From NCBI GenBank assembly GCA_019915135.1, contig JAHLMK010000023.1, positions 310,001 to 374,000 on the forward strand: a stretch of 64,000 nt of DNA. The letters run 5' to 3'. Both the position numbers and the translations under genes were made by a program. The notes under the pieces are model-generated. The model had not been told where the DNA came from and did no database searches. It was given only the letters and a program-made list of their open reading frames with translations. The DNA is from Strobilurus pachycystidiatus (Eukaryota > Basidiomycota > Agaricomycetes > Agaricales > Physalacriaceae). Below, in pieces: positions 44,745 to 57,282 of this stretch; positions within the stretch are counted from its first letter, which is position 1; every line of letters begins with the position of its first letter.

Positions 44745-45599
44745 TTACATCATCATAGCGAAGGTAGCAGCGCCAATGCCTCCACCGCCGCCCATGATCA
44801 TGTTGTTGTAGTCCCTCTGAGGAGGATATCCGTCAAATGCCTGGCCAGCGAATCTGGGCTTGTCTTCGTACTGGTAGCCTGGGGCACCGGCAGCGTAGTA
44901 GCCGGCAGCGCCCATGCCACCGCCAATGCCAGGGCCCATCATCATGGGCTCGTAAGCTTGCATCGCGGGATTTTCAAAGCTCATCCCCGTGGGAGACGCG
45001 ATGACTGGGGAGCGCGAGTAACCCTGGCCGGAGTACTCGTCGGGAGAGTGGCCCTCGCCGTCTTCGTAGTCCTCTTCCTCGCCGGCAACGCCGAGAACTT
45101 CGAGTTCACCGGAGATGACCATGCCGAAGCCCTCGCCGCGGACGGGCTCCTCAATGCGCGGAACACCGGCGCGGTCGCGCCATTCGTTGATTTCACGGCG
45201 CAGGGCATCAGATTCCATCTTGAGTGCGCGAAGCTCCCTGGCAGCCAGAAGGCGGTGGCGGCGGGAAGCGTGCACGTGGGCAATGGACGAGTTTACGATA
45301 CTGGACTTGGAAGGACGGCGGATCTGGGAGAGATTCGGGAGGAGAGCTGCAAGGTCGAGGAAGCGGCCGTTGAGAGTTTCGCGGCGCTGTCGCTCGACGG
45401 CGTTGTGGGTGGCCCGGCGCTCGGCGGTGTTAGCTCGGCGAGAGGGTTTCCTCTTTTGGCCGTTGGCGCCGGCGGGGGCAGAGTGGGGCGGGATGGGTAG
45501 TTCGTCAGACGGCGACCCGAGCGGGAGAGTCGGGGTGGTCGGGGTCAGCGGCTGGTTGGAGTCGTCAGAGGCAGGCGAGTTGGGGAGAGACATGGCCAT
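44745..45599 (-). CDS. bHLH transcription factor
   Basis: A single exon of 284 residues. The basic helix-loop-helix domain lies at about residues 55-115: RRATHNAVERQRRETLNGRF is the basic region plus helix 1 (with the His-Glu-Arg contacts H, E and R as N-A-V-E-R-Q-R-R), then the loop RRPSKSSIVNSSIAHVHA and helix 2 continuing into a leucine-bearing coiled coil (LRALKMESDALRREINEW). The N-terminus is Pro/Ser/Thr-rich and the C-terminus Gly/Met/Tyr-rich with GGGGGIGAA runs, both probably disordered activation regions. It should bind E-box-like sites as a dimer in the nucleus. The class resembles the fungal factors with a Lys in the loop; a target set is unknown. The upstream 300 bp are GC-rich and lack other genes. 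Confidence 0.9.
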   Translation of the reverse strand: MAMSLPNSPASDDSNQPLTPTTPTLPLGSPSDELPIPPHSAPAGANGQKRKPSRRANTAERRATHNAVERQRRETLNGRFLDLAALLPNLSQIRRPSKSSIVNSSIAHVHASRRHRLLAARELRALKMESDALRREINEWRDRAGVPRIEEPVRGEGFGMVISGELEVLGVAGEEEDYEDGEGHSPDEYSGQGYSRSPVIASPTGMSFENPAMQAYEPMMMGPGIGGGMGAAGYYAAGAPGYQYEDKPRFAGQAFDGYPPQRDYNNMIMGGGGGIGAATFAMMM

Positions 45600-48500
45600 T
45601 GGAGCAGATAGTGGATTGATAAGGTGGGCTGCGGCGGCTGGGAGCGAGAGCAGGGAGATGGGTATGCGGGGTAGCGGAGAAAGACTATGCTATCGCGAGC
45701 TGAGCTCAAGCGAACAACAAGTTATGGCTGGGGTATGGGTGGGTGGGTGGTGTGGGCGGATAGTGTGAAGCCGGCAAGGGTCGCGAGGTCTGTTTGCTGT
45801 TAGAACAAAGGCCTTTGAAGCTAGATAAGACGAGGACGCACACCAGGCGGTATCCTTGGGTCGGCGAGGGAAAAGGCGGGAGAGAGGAAGGGGAGGGGCG
45901 GTAAAGAGCGAGGGGATCAACAACGGGTGAAAACTAGATTGGCTACTGGGTGCTCATATTATAAAAGACGCCAGAGCTGGGCTTACCTAATATTTACATA
46001 ATAATCTGGCCATAGAATCGAACCAAACCAACTCGCACCCTGCACGGCCCTAGATTGCGGTCGTCATCAGAGAAGCCTTACTTGCTGGTACACCTGCCCT
46101 TTGCATCTCGCCATCTCATCTGAAAGTCAACGATCTACTGTTCCAGTGACTTTCCGAGCCCGTCGTTGCTTTGCGTAAGTCCTCCTCGACAAGCTCCCTC
46201 CAGCTCGCTCCTGGGATCGCCAGCGACAGTGTCTGGCCGGGCCGCCCCCTTCCAGGCGCATCAATATCCACATACGCAAACACTGGATTCCTGGAACTTC
46301 GAATTTGGCCTGCAGTTGATCATCAAATGTCACTATCACGGATGATTTAACCTAGCCCTCGTCAAATCCAAAGCAACAGCGTTCAACGCTCTAGCTTGGC
46401 AGTAGGTCCCTCACAACCGCAGCGACAGCACTCGAAACGCGCTGAAGGTTGGGCAACGAAAGAATGCTAGAATGGCTTTGAACTTGTCTCGAGGCTGTGA
46501 CGGAGGACAATCCTCCGGTCTGATATCATCATGAGTAACGTTACTTACGATGGTAAGTATATACAGTCTCTCTCTTGGGCGCACTTGCCTCCGACACATC
46601 TCTCGGTCAAAGTCGGGCTTCTTTACACATCCGTATCTTTACTAACAGCGAATTGTCAAACAGACTTGATTTGACCTTCGGCACCTTGAACGAATTTCGT
46701 TACATCTAAAAGCCGCCGCCGCTGAATGATGGCGAGTCGAGTCATGGAGATAAATGCAAAACTTGGGCACTTTTGGTTACGGAAACGAACACTGACAACT
46801 AGACATCTGGTGGGCTCGAACTACCACAGCTCCCCCGCACACCGACGCGGATACAAGCGGTGATGTCCGCATTCGGCTTCTCGCGTCACGTCCAAAGCGG
46901 GCGGATGCGCTCTCGGACCTGGGTACCGGTGGCGAGGGCAAGGGGACATTGCGAATTTCTCGGGTCGCAAATCTTCCCCCAACATCTCACGACTGAGCCG
47001 ACAGGAGAGGAGGATCCAATTGTCTTTCAAGCTGGAGTCATCGGGCCATTTGCTTTTGTCTGCTCATCTGAAGGGGAAAGTCTACATTCTTGCGAACTTC
47101 GAAGCAATCGTTACTGCACCTGCACCCCTGTATCACTAGTCTCTCTGCAGTCTCAAACGTCATGGTCGCCACACCGACGAGTCCCTTAGTCTTGCTGGAA
47201 TGCTCTGGAGCGCGTCCGCCTCTCCAGCTGCGTCGATTCTCAAACTGACCTCGGATAGACCTCGAGCAAACATTCTGGACGTGATGGAACGGGCACACCC
47301 GAGTCGGGGACTAGCGACGAACAAGCGCATCAAGGGTCGGTGAAATTGACTACTGCTCGTGACTATCTTTGCGCGTTTGAGGGAGAGGACTCGGGGTCAT
47401 TCTCAGAAGCTCAAATCACCGTTTCGATGCGGCCCCTCTACAATGATTCTCGAGTATCTAGAACTACTGTAGGTGGAGGCACTGACTACTCTCGGACAAT
47501 GTTCTCCACAGCATTTCTGTTCCCGGAGGCTATTGGCCTGTCTGCGATTGGCCTCGGAGAACGCCGTACGGCAAGCAGCGACAGTCGATCCGGATTTCCA
47601 GCTCGGCCCGTCCCTGAGGGATTGATAAATGATCAACGTGATATCGAACCAGTTCGCACTCGGCTTGTCGTTGCCGGAAAACACATGTTTCTGAATTTGA
47701 CGACACACTACTCCCAGAACGCAAATCTTGTCGGTGCAAAATAGACAATCTCTCTTCGATAAATCATCCTGACTCTCTATCAGTCCTTCGTACTCCTTGA
47801 TACAATTGATCCGGGCTTGGGCTGCGAACTTCTTCCCTGGCGGTAGCAGCTTGTCCGCGTCTTCCAGTTCCAATCTGAGAGATGTCAACCTTCTCCTTGT
47901 ACGTTTCGCTGTGTAGACTTCTCGAGGCTGCACGTCCGGCTTCTGTTTGGACTAAAGGTTGACGTCTCCGACTGACTCGGAATGACTGGCCGGTAGCATC
48001 TTTGCGTAACAGATCGCTGCCTTCTCAGGCAGTAACTACATCTAGAACGAACGATAGCCTTTTCTCCTTCCTAACCTGGGACAGAACCTCCTGGGGGTAA
48101 TCAGCCTGTTCTCTGATCATGTCATTGTATCTATGGCTTTCGCTGGTTACAGCGTATGCATGTGTTCGAACTGCCACCTCGCGAATTGCTCTTCTCCATA
48201 CTGGACAGCGCCGTCAACCCTTCTCATCTGGAAGTCTTCTCGCCAGCATGCCTCGTTCCCTCTTACGCGCCTTGTCTAATTACATTTCCAGTGGGGGCTT
48301 TTCCTTATAGAGAATCTGCGCCTCCTGTATCATCAAGTCGTAGGTATCTCGTTCTGCCTGACCTTCATCTCGTCTTGACCAACGGTGGAGCTTTAAGCTA
48401 GGGGCGGAAGCTAGATAATCGCCTTGCTTCCCATCCAGACCAATCGCAGACTCTTGAAACGCTGGTCCTGCCAAACCACTGATTCGACTGGTTCGAACGA

Positions 48501-50268
48501 GTAAGGCATAATCTCTCCCTCGTGCCCCTGCCCCCATGTGGGTGCAGGCAAAGATAAGGCCTCTTGTACCGCGTCTGATCTTGATCGCCAATCAGAGCGA
48601 ATGGTACATGATCGGAAAGGACATACGAGCATCTTTCTTCCGTGGAAGCGAAAGTCCTGAGTCCTCGACCCGGAGGTTACGGAAATGTCTACGTCTCGCG
48701 GTGGTTTGACAGTTGCTTCGCGCGCGTATTGCCGCCACCATCATGGAAAGCACTTGGTCGTCATGTTTTGAGAGGTCGAGGTAAGAGGTGACCCATGAGG
48801 ATCTTGACTTACCCCACACCATATGATCAGACTTATCATCGAGCAGCACTGGGCGGTCTTACCTTAACTGGTGCCTGCAGTGGGAAAGTATGTTCATCGA
48901 AGGTTCTGATTGAACGCGTCGATTTGTTTGCAAGATGCAGCGGACCGGGTCTTGAGCCGCGCGCCGAAAGACGTATATTCGGGAGTATTTGAGGCTCGGG
49001 AAGTACGCAAGCTGCCTGGTATTCCCCTCGAGTTCTTTATCCCACACCGAAAATCTCAAAATATACATGCCGAGCTATACTCTACTTTGCAGCGATACTG
49101 CGATTTCAGACGTACTGCACAGTTGAATGATAGCATTTCTAGGCGAACCTTAGGTTGTCAAGCTACAAGTAATAGTATCAAGGTCAACCTTCAAAAGCAT
49201 CAAGGCCGACCATCGCATTAGTTAGAGGACATAAGATGTGAAGCTTGTGAAGTGTAAGCGGTGCCGGATTACCCAAGATTCAATCCGGTGAATGCGTGTA
49301 CGTACATATGGGAAGGCCGGGCATCCAAAATATCTCCAATGATTCACGATACATGTTCGTGTGGTTCTGCGAATGAGCCTCAGCCTTTGAGACGAACTCT
49401 GGATAACAACGCGAAGACCAAATGGCATGTGCTGCTGTCATAGATGCGAGGCCACCCATGCATGTACTCTGAGCCACCGTCTGGCCACCTAACCGTAATA
49501 GTAATACAGACCAGATGCAAACCAGGTGTTCTCTCAATGGTGTATTCTCGGTGACTGTACGCGCGTAGCGCTTCACATACTCATACCAACGAAACGTGCC
49601 TCTCCACCTTGCAAACCAGATTCAGCGTGCTTCGTTCAAAAACAGATCTGTTTGCCTGGTTCAGAGAAATGTTCCACAATAAATGCCCCGCATGCTTCTT
49701 GGAGCGACTCTGGGGCGGACCGCCCCAGGGACAACGCAAGTCAGATGTTTGTGCAAACATCCGAAGCTCTACCCAAAGGAATGGAGTTGATGCTAACATC
49801 AAGTCGTCTCCTGCCGTGCAAGGTGGAATTTGGGTAAAGCGCTCGCCAACAGGGATTACGCAACCACGTCTGGTCAATTCAGGACGTGGCTTCCTTGCTC
49901 GAGCAACAAAGCCGGTTATATCACCGCATTGATGAATTGATGCAAAATGATGATGTCGGGAGGTTGTGGGTCAGAGCCAGCGGGAAGAATCAGAGCTCGA
50001 CATCTTGAGGTTACTGGCCCGACATATGCACAGGTTGGTCGCATAGTCTGGGTTTATTAGCGGTCTGATGGACTCGAACGCAATCAGGCGCGAAACGCGT
50101 ACCATTTTCATTGACCAAGACGCAATCTGATCCAACGGCGAAACCTACATCAGCGGGTACCAGCGGTGCCCAAGGAAAAATACATCCATTTTGTCGGCTC
50201 CTACGTATGACCGCACACCTGCGCGTCTGTGTATACTGTATACAGATAAATAGAGTTATCCAAGACGC
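45600..50268. other. 4.7-kb gene-poor stretch
   Basis: The left 400 bp are the bHLH promoter. At 46531-46552 a short ATG-led sequence, MSNVTYD, is followed by GTAAGT and matches the first exon of the ammonium transporter at 55055 in 19 of 22 bases, without any following transporter sequence. Two minus-strand pieces (about 47740-47933 and 48300-48590) read as charged helical protein, but I could not link them into a gene. Two perfect palindromes lie at 49710-49728 and 49744-49761. No transposon ends found. Confidence 0.45.
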
Positions 50269-51527
50269 TCAACAGCGAATAAAGTTGCCGACAATCATAC
50301 TGGGGATGCCCCACTTGTCGCGTCGGATAGTGAAAGAGAAACAGCAATTGACGAGGGAGTCCTGTGTAGGTGGCTCATTCGTCTCTGCGCCATTCTCGGC
50401 AGGCGCTGTATTCGAGCCGTTGGTCGTGAGGTTTGTCGTCGTTAGTGCGGTCGAGGTGGATGCAGTGGATGAGAGAACGGGCTTATAGCGCAATACACAG
50501 GAGGTCAGCACGGCCTTCTGTGAAGAGTCGAAGGCGACATGGCCGTATTTCTTGACGGATTCTTAGTCGGTGTAGCTGAAGAATAACAAGACACACCTCC
50601 CAGTAATTTACCGCACTCTCTTCAGCCATAAGTTCGTAAATGCACACGCGGCCTTCGCGCAACATCCAGCCATCCACACCGACAAGCTCAGCAAACTCCC
50701 GGTTTCCCTTGTATATTTCACCCGTGCGACGCCATAGGCAAGCGGGAACGCCCATCGCGCTGAACACGCGATCGTAGTCCAACAACAGTCGTTCAAAAGC
50801 CTCCTCTATGAATACCAGGTCGATATCACGCAGACTCTGGGCGACTGCACGAAACTTTGGGCGGAGAACAGACAAAGGCTGCAAGATTTGCTGCTTGCTC
50901 TCCTGACTTACGCTGGGGTGGGGTCAGTAAGGAGAGATGAGGTTGGGAAAGGGCGTACTTGCGATCCATCCATCTGCTGAGACGGGCGTAGCCTTTGACG
51001 TAGTTGTAGGGCTTCAAGAGACCAGCCTCGTACTTGCTCCTGATGACCCGATTCAATCTCTCGTCGCGCGACCCGGGGCTCTGGTCCGCTGCTGTCAGAA
51101 GAAAGCGTTCCGTTTTGGTCGCACTGGGAAGAATTTCCTCTGAGGGAGTGGTGGCTGGGACGGGGAAGGCGGCAGGTAGAGGGGTGGTACTGGCGGGCGG
51201 AGCAGTGAAGAACGAGCCATCATCCAGTGTTTCGAGGAAATCGGTCAAGACTGAGAACTCGTTCCCAAGAGTGACGCCGGCCGCGGCCTCGTTGTAGAGG
51301 TACGGCTGCTGCGGTGAGGGCTGCACTGGCGGCTGCTGCTGCTGCGGGGTCCGGCGGCGCTCCTCGTCGTGGCACAAATGGCCGATCTCCCGCTTGATGC
51401 ATCGCTGACACGGGCGTCCTTCGTCGCATGTCATGTGGCTCCGCCTGCAGTAAAGACAGGCATGGTTCACTTTCCGGCGCTTGGGTGTCTTTTTCTTTCC
51501 CGAAGGAGACCCAGGCGGGGTGGACAT
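50269..51527 (-). CDS. ERT1: ERT1/AcuK-type gluconeogenesis regulator (Zn2Cys6 plus PAS-like domain)
   Basis: Three exons, 51527-50959, 50912-50597 and 50550-50269, give about 388 residues. The N-terminal zinc cluster reads HACLYCRRSHMTCDEGRPCQ with RCIKREIGHLCHDE, the spacing and the Tyr between the first two cysteines being a family mark. A Gln/Pro-rich linker follows. The next block has KYEAGLLKPYNYVKGYARL and LSRWMD, then LRPKFRAVAQSL and a PAS-like region (GNREFAELVGVDGWML, IYELMAEESAVNYWEKYGHV, FDSSQKAVLTSCVLRY). This order is that of ERT1/AcuK factors, which activate gluconeogenic and ethanol or acetate metabolism genes in fungi. The C-terminus ends shortly after the RRDKWGIPSMIVGNFI segment, as in relatives. 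Function inferred from family. Confidence 0.88.
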
Positions 51528-54500
51528 CGCGAGTGGTTGCGTTTTATGAAGGGCTTGCGCTTAGGGTGATGGTGGACATTGAATGAAGAGAAAATCCCAG
51601 GAAGGAAAATCCACGTGTGTCCCACCGATCGCACTTGGATCTCCGCCACACTCGGCCCGTGGACCCAGTCCCGCTTCATCTGTCGCTTTCTCTCTTTGCC
51701 ATTGGCCCTTCCAAAAGGCGCGTCTTTCTTGCAAGCGACACGGTCGAAGAACTCCCCGTTGCTTGGCCGCGCCTCGGTGTTCACAGGCCCAATCAAATCC
51801 GCGGCTTCACCAGGTAAGGGAAAATAAAACTCAAGACAGGTCACAGGTGCAGAATATATTCTTACGTTGTGGTCGCGGTAGATACGGGCAGGAATGGACT
51901 CCTTCAAGGCACGCCAGGACTCCTTTCGCCTGTTAGCTTCAAGTCTCTCTGCCTAATGCTCCTGCATTGCATCGTAACAACTTGAATGTTGTATCACGAG
52001 TCATCTGTCGGTCTTCAAACCACTATGGTGTACGTTGACGTGAAACCTGGCTGTGTGGCCCACAGAACTGAATGCTGGCCTGTTTCATCATCTTCTAGCA
52101 CCGAATGTCAGACCGCGTTTATTCAACCCCTTGGATAGCCATATGGGCCCGGTTGCCACTTCAATCATCGCGGATACCTTCTAAGTAAAAAGAGACCTAT
52201 TATAGCTTCTCTCGTTGGATAGGCGCGTTACCGTCTGGCTACTATTCAGAGATAGCTGCTTGGCCATTTCACTTCCTCCTGTCCCATGAGCGACCTCGTC
52301 CGGAGATAGCAAGCCTCTGTTGGGTTCCTGCATTTCAGGCAAGTATCTGTCATGTCTCATTTCCCTTGGCACTCAACCTACTTCCTTGAAGGTCTGCCGT
52401 CCCACGACCTATCGCTACTGAAGGTCATTTCGTTAAATTGGTCAAGCTTGACGTCCTTCTCACGAAGTATCGAGACTATACTTCTTCGTCTCAATTCAGT
52501 CTATGATACCTTCAGCAAGCGATTTCGCTCGTTTTCGCTGCTGGTGTCAACAATTGTCTGACTGAGTTCCTGGGGCATTGTGCTTAGGCTTCTATGGCTT
52601 TGCCTCAGCAAAGGTAACATAGATCACGATCTCTTCGACATCTGTATGTCTCGCAGACGTGATCGCCTTGCCGATCTACTTGTGGATCCTGCACTGTGGT
52701 TCTGCTCTGGACTCATGCTTCAGCCTTGCCTTACCTCCCTCGTCTCCTTCGAGATGACAGCCTTCAAATCGATGCTTTGTCTCTGGACTGACAAAGCTCT
52801 TAATACCCCTTATATCAGGGCTTAGAGATAGTATCTCTTATGTTACCGTAAGTACGTGCGTTCCTCGAACCTCGCAGCTCACTGAATGTTTGCTCGTTCC
52901 AGGAACGTCTTCTCTGTTATAGTGTAAAACAGTCACCTTAATTTGAGCTCTATTCTCTCTCGGAGTCTTTGTCAAAAGGGCGGGCAGTAAATGGCCATTG
53001 AGTGAGGGCATCTTGGCACTAGGACCATTCTTCTCACCATTGCAAGGGGCAACCGGAAATTGGGATCGCGATGACACTCTGCTCACTATACTGACTTGGC
53101 CTTATATCTACCGTCTTAGCCTCCCAGGTGCTGCAGGTATGCAAGTTTCTGAATCGATGAAGTCGACGCTGAAACGGCACGATCCCAAGGTACATCATCT
53201 GTGGCGTTCAATCCTGCATGGCTTCATTGCATAGTTTGCTGGGCTAAGTACCGGTCGACTGTATAAGTCAAGGTTCACTGAAGGACGGTGTTCGCTGTAC
53301 GGGTATGCCCGAATTCAAACAATATCGGTATGCCCGAATTCGAACCATATCTATGCATATTCTCATGAATGCCTTGGAGGGGCCGAGCGCCTCCGCAATC
53401 ACTGTTTCATGTTGTCGAACTCGCAGCGGCTACGATAATCGCAACAGCTTCCGAATCTCGTCCATGTCATGCGCACACAGGTCTCTCTGTGCCAGTCAGA
53501 CTTTGTATGCACAAGGCTGAGCGTACGTACCCATTCACTTCGAAACACAGTTGAGGTCTCTCTTCCCGTTTCACAGGACCTTCCAAAGCTTGGTCAAAGT
53601 CCTCCCAAGAGTCCCATGGTGCAAGTGTAGCCAAAAACTACAGCCTCGTCGGTCCCGACCGCCTTTCACATTTCGGACTGCGCTTTATCTACCTCCGGTC
53701 CCACCCGGTATGGTGGCGCATCACTCACCTCCTCATCTGAGCATATCTGGGCTCTGCGGGCTCAGGGTATTGAGCACATTTTCCCCATACAATACAGTCA
53801 CTGGCATTCGGCCGCCCTTCGGTGTGAAAGCGTCGACAGGTCCACGCAGTGCACATCGTCACTGTCAGACTAGCACCCCCGCCCTTGAAACAGAACAATA
53901 CGCTTCTCTTCACCCATAATGCTTTGGATTATCGGGTACTGTACGATGACCCTTCCGGGAGACTGGGACTGGGATGCCACACAGGATGCCACGACTCTCT
54001 AGACTCTTATCACAAATTCAATGCCTTTTGTTCTTCTGTCAGGCTTCGTGTCATGGAAGTTGGCATGGCCTTGGCGACGAACTTTAGACTAACACAGGTG
54101 TATCTTGGATGAGGAGCGGCTCTTGAAATAGATTGTGATAGATATGAGTGCGGCACTCCCACCGGCGCCATTTCAGCGAGCTTTTCTGATCTGCGCGCAT
54201 TTGCGGTGAATACTTTATATACTACAGTACATACTGTATTGTTGTCCTTCCCTGTCTCTGCGGTCTTCAGCGCCTGGACGTCGGGTAGAACTGGAACGGG
54301 CGCGTCGAGTGCGCCGTGCGAAATGTCTCGAGTCAGCGCGATCCATGCGGTTTTTCCTTATCTATCACAGGGTTCGGACATACATCAGTCAGAAATTGAC
54401 ATTTGTGTGGCGCTGGACCGCCAGGGGTTTTAGAGTTGGAGTCCTGTGGGTTTTGGTGGATGTTTGGTGAGTTCTGCCGGGCTCTGAATGTCGAGAACAC

Positions 54501-54940
54501 ACCAGACTCGGTGCACCTTGGTGTTCTTCGAAGTTTTGGTGTATCACTGCGGGACGAATGATCGGAACAATCGAAGCTTGACATGTCCAGTGTGGCAGAG
54601 GTGGTGTGGACACCGGTGTGCAAGTACCTTTTTGACCCCGGAAACACGCCGCGGCTATTTGCGATTTGCCCTCGCCCGAATAAAGCCTGTGGACACAGGC
54701 CCACTCTCCCTGCAGCAGCAGTGTAGCTGAATCCACATAAATCTGGTTTGCGCGAACTGTCGTGAAACATGCGTAGACGAAAAGTAATATACTTGAAGTC
54801 TTCCAGGAGAAGTTGAGATACAGTATTATTTTCTTGAGCAGAGCTTTTTCCTCGGGCCTTGATCAATCTTTCCTTGCCAGCGGGGAAGTGTCGCCTCTAG
54901 GCTTAGAACAGGTACGTAACGCCAAGATGGTTAGTCCGAT
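51528..54940. other. 3.4-kb gene-poor stretch
   Basis: The left few hundred bp are the ERT1 promoter. Elsewhere only short overlapping frames are seen; a direct repeat of TATGCCCGAATTC occurs at about 53303-53341. I assign no gene and see no transposon ends. Confidence 0.45.
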
Positions 54941-54955
54941 TGGCTGCTATTGGAC

Positions 54956-54961
54956 GATAAG
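54956..54961 (+). promoter_or_regulatory. GATA motif upstream of the ammonium transporter
   Basis: GATAAG lies about 95 bp before the ATG at 55055; a TATATAT run follows near 55003. GATA factors of the AreA/Nit2 type control nitrogen genes in fungi, so this site is a reasonable nitrogen-response candidate, though a single hexamer is weak evidence. Confidence 0.35.
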
Positions 54962-55054
54962 GATTTACCTCATCAATTCACGTTGGATGCAAATTTATTC
55001 AGGTATATATGGAGGGACAACGCTCCGCGTTGGTTTTCCCTATCATCCGCAACC

Positions 55055-56775
55055 ATGGTTAACGTTACCTACGATGACTGTAAGTGAAATGTCTCGCTGC
55101 CAACGACTGTGCTGAAAGGCGTCTAGCGGGTGACATGATCGCCACTACCTCTGACGGTACGCCGAACGTCTACAACATCGGCGACATCGCATGGACGTTG
55201 GCGGCCACCGCCCTCGTGTGGATTATGATTCCTGGTGTTGGCTTTTTCTACGCCGGCCTTTTGCGGCGCAAGAACGCCCTCTCTCAGATATACATGGGCG
55301 TCATGGTTTTGGCTGTTGTTTCCTTCCAAGTGCGTCTCTATGCTTGATACTCCTATTTCGACTTTTTTGACACGTCTTATAGTGGTTCTTCTGGGGTTAT
55401 TCGCTCGCGTTCAGCGAGACTGGCTCGGCGTACATTGGAGACCTCAGTATGTGACATGTCCTGAGCTTAATGATTCGCGTTTGAACGACCGCAAACAGAA
55501 TACTTTGGTCTCAAGGGCGTTCTCGAGGCGCCAAGTATGGGCAGCTCTAGGATACCAGCGATCGTGTTCTGCGTGTACCAACTCATGTTCGCTGCTATCA
55601 CTCCCATGCTTGCACTTGGTGCTCTCGCCGAGCGCGGACGTCTTGGTCCTGTCCCTGTCTTCGTCTTCATATGGTCAACCCTCGTTTATGATCCCATCGC
55701 CTGCTGGACCTGGTCCGGCAATGGCTGGTCGGCTGTCATGGGTGGTCTCGATTTTGCAGGCGGAACACCCGTCCACATCTCCTCCGGCACCGCTGCTTTG
55801 GCCATCTCCATATATCTCGGAAAGCGCAAGGGATGGGGAACCGAACGCTTGGCCTACAAGCCTCACAACACCAGCTACATTGTTCTCGGAACAGTCCTTC
55901 TCTGGTTTGGATGGTTCGGCTTCAACGGAGGAAGCGCTCTCAGCGCCAACTTGAGGGCCGCCCAGGCTTGCATTGTCACCAACCTTGCGGCCAGTGTCGG
56001 TGGACTCACCTGGATGCTGTGGGATTACCGTCTCGAAAAGAAGTGGTCCGCTGTCGGCTTCTGCAGTGGGGCTATCGCAGGATTAGTCGCCATCACCCCC
56101 GGCTCGGGTTTCGTCGGTTCCCGTAAGTTTAGTTTCTTCGCGTTTGAGTAGCCTAACTCACTGTGTTACATCAGCCGCTGCGGTCCTTTTCGGTTTCATG
56201 GCTGGCACAGTGTGCAATTTTGCCACCCAACTCAAGTTCCTGTTCCACTACGATGATACCCTCGATATCTTCGCGTCGCACGCTATTGGTGGTGTTGTTG
56301 GCAACATTCTGACTGGCCTCTTTGCCCAGGCATCAGTCGCTGGCTTCGATGGCTTTACCGAGATTGACGGCGGTTGGATCGACCACCATTACATTCAACT
56401 CGGATACCAGCTCGCGGACTCGGTATCCGGTATGGCTTACTCTTTTGTCATGACCGTAAGTCCTTTCCATGATCACCTGCATTTGCATGTATTAAGCATT
56501 CCATACAGACCATCATCCTCTGGATCATGCACTTCATTCCTGGCTGCCGCCTTCGCCTTTCTGAGGAAAATTCCGAGGAGGCTCAAATCGTTGGCATGGA
56601 CGAGTACGACATGGGCGAATTCGCATATGACTACGTCGGCCTCGAGCAGGAGATTATTGGCGAGGGGAAGGATGGACTTGGAGTCACCACGGGCGGCCGT
56701 GAGCCCCTCCACCACCCCACATCTAATCACAGCTCAACAACTGACGAGGTCACCGAGAAAACGGGGACTGCATAG
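55055..56775 (+). CDS. Ammonium transporter (AMT/Mep/Rh family)
   Basis: Six exons, 55055-55079 (25 nt), 55127-55329, 55383-55446, 55499-56122, 56175-56455 and 56509-56775, give about 487 residues. After MVNVTYDDSGDMI come the 11 expected membrane helices, with family stretches WIMIPGVGFFYAGLLRRKN, FVFIWSTLVYDPIACWTWS, DFAGGTPVHISSGTAAL, LGTVLLWFGWFGFNGGSAL, GLVAITPGSGFVG and FASHAIGGVVGNILTGLFA. The two pore histidines appear in VHISSG and SHAIGG. The C-terminal tail has the conserved DEYDMGEFAYDYV that couples subunits and regulates gating. It imports ammonium at the plasma membrane; some Mep2-type members also sense ammonium in filamentous growth. The first exon carries only 8 codons. All six joins keep frame. 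Confidence 0.95.
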
Positions 56776-57282
56776 TCGCTCGCCTTTCTGTCGATGTACC
56801 ATCATACCATAATCATAATTGTTTATATTTCGCTCGTTGTCTGCTTTTTACTCAATGGTTGCTTCTCAATAGAGCTATACTTGAACGAGACCATCCGATT
56901 CTGATGACACCATATGCGTGATTTCGTGAGTCTAGGCACCATGCCCGCTGTAGAACACTTGAAGGTCTTGATGTTCTCCATCACGTCTCACGCTGTTTGC
57001 CTTGCTCTCCAGGTGGTGACTACATACTGCCAGCGTCATGCTCGAAGCTCGTGCAGTCGGTGCAGTGTGTTCAGCGCCGTACTGGGTCATATCTTTAGAC
57101 TCTATCTACCGGAACAGAGGAAGGGACGGGTGATACTTGATGAGTACATCGGTCAATGGGTGCCACCATAGTACCTTCCTGATGGCATCGTGCAAGATGA
57201 TGTGGTGATATAGTGGAGTGGGCACTGGGCTACACTATATACTGTCTCTCATCACCCCCTTCTCCCCTCCTCCGACACCAGG
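56776..57282. other. Intergenic, no gene seen
   Basis: 3' region of the transporter and promoter of the next 7TM gene; ACTATATACTG at 57234 may serve as a TATA element 45 bp before the ATG at 57283. Confidence 0.45.

Noticed and set aside
44958..45500. Plus-strand frame of 180 codons antisense to the bHLH gene
   Set aside because: Shadow frame in a GC-rich gene; the bHLH domain on the other strand is unmistakable.
54333..54866. Minus-strand 177-codon frame
   Set aside because: No conserved features, overlapping frames on both strands, no introns or promoter signals.
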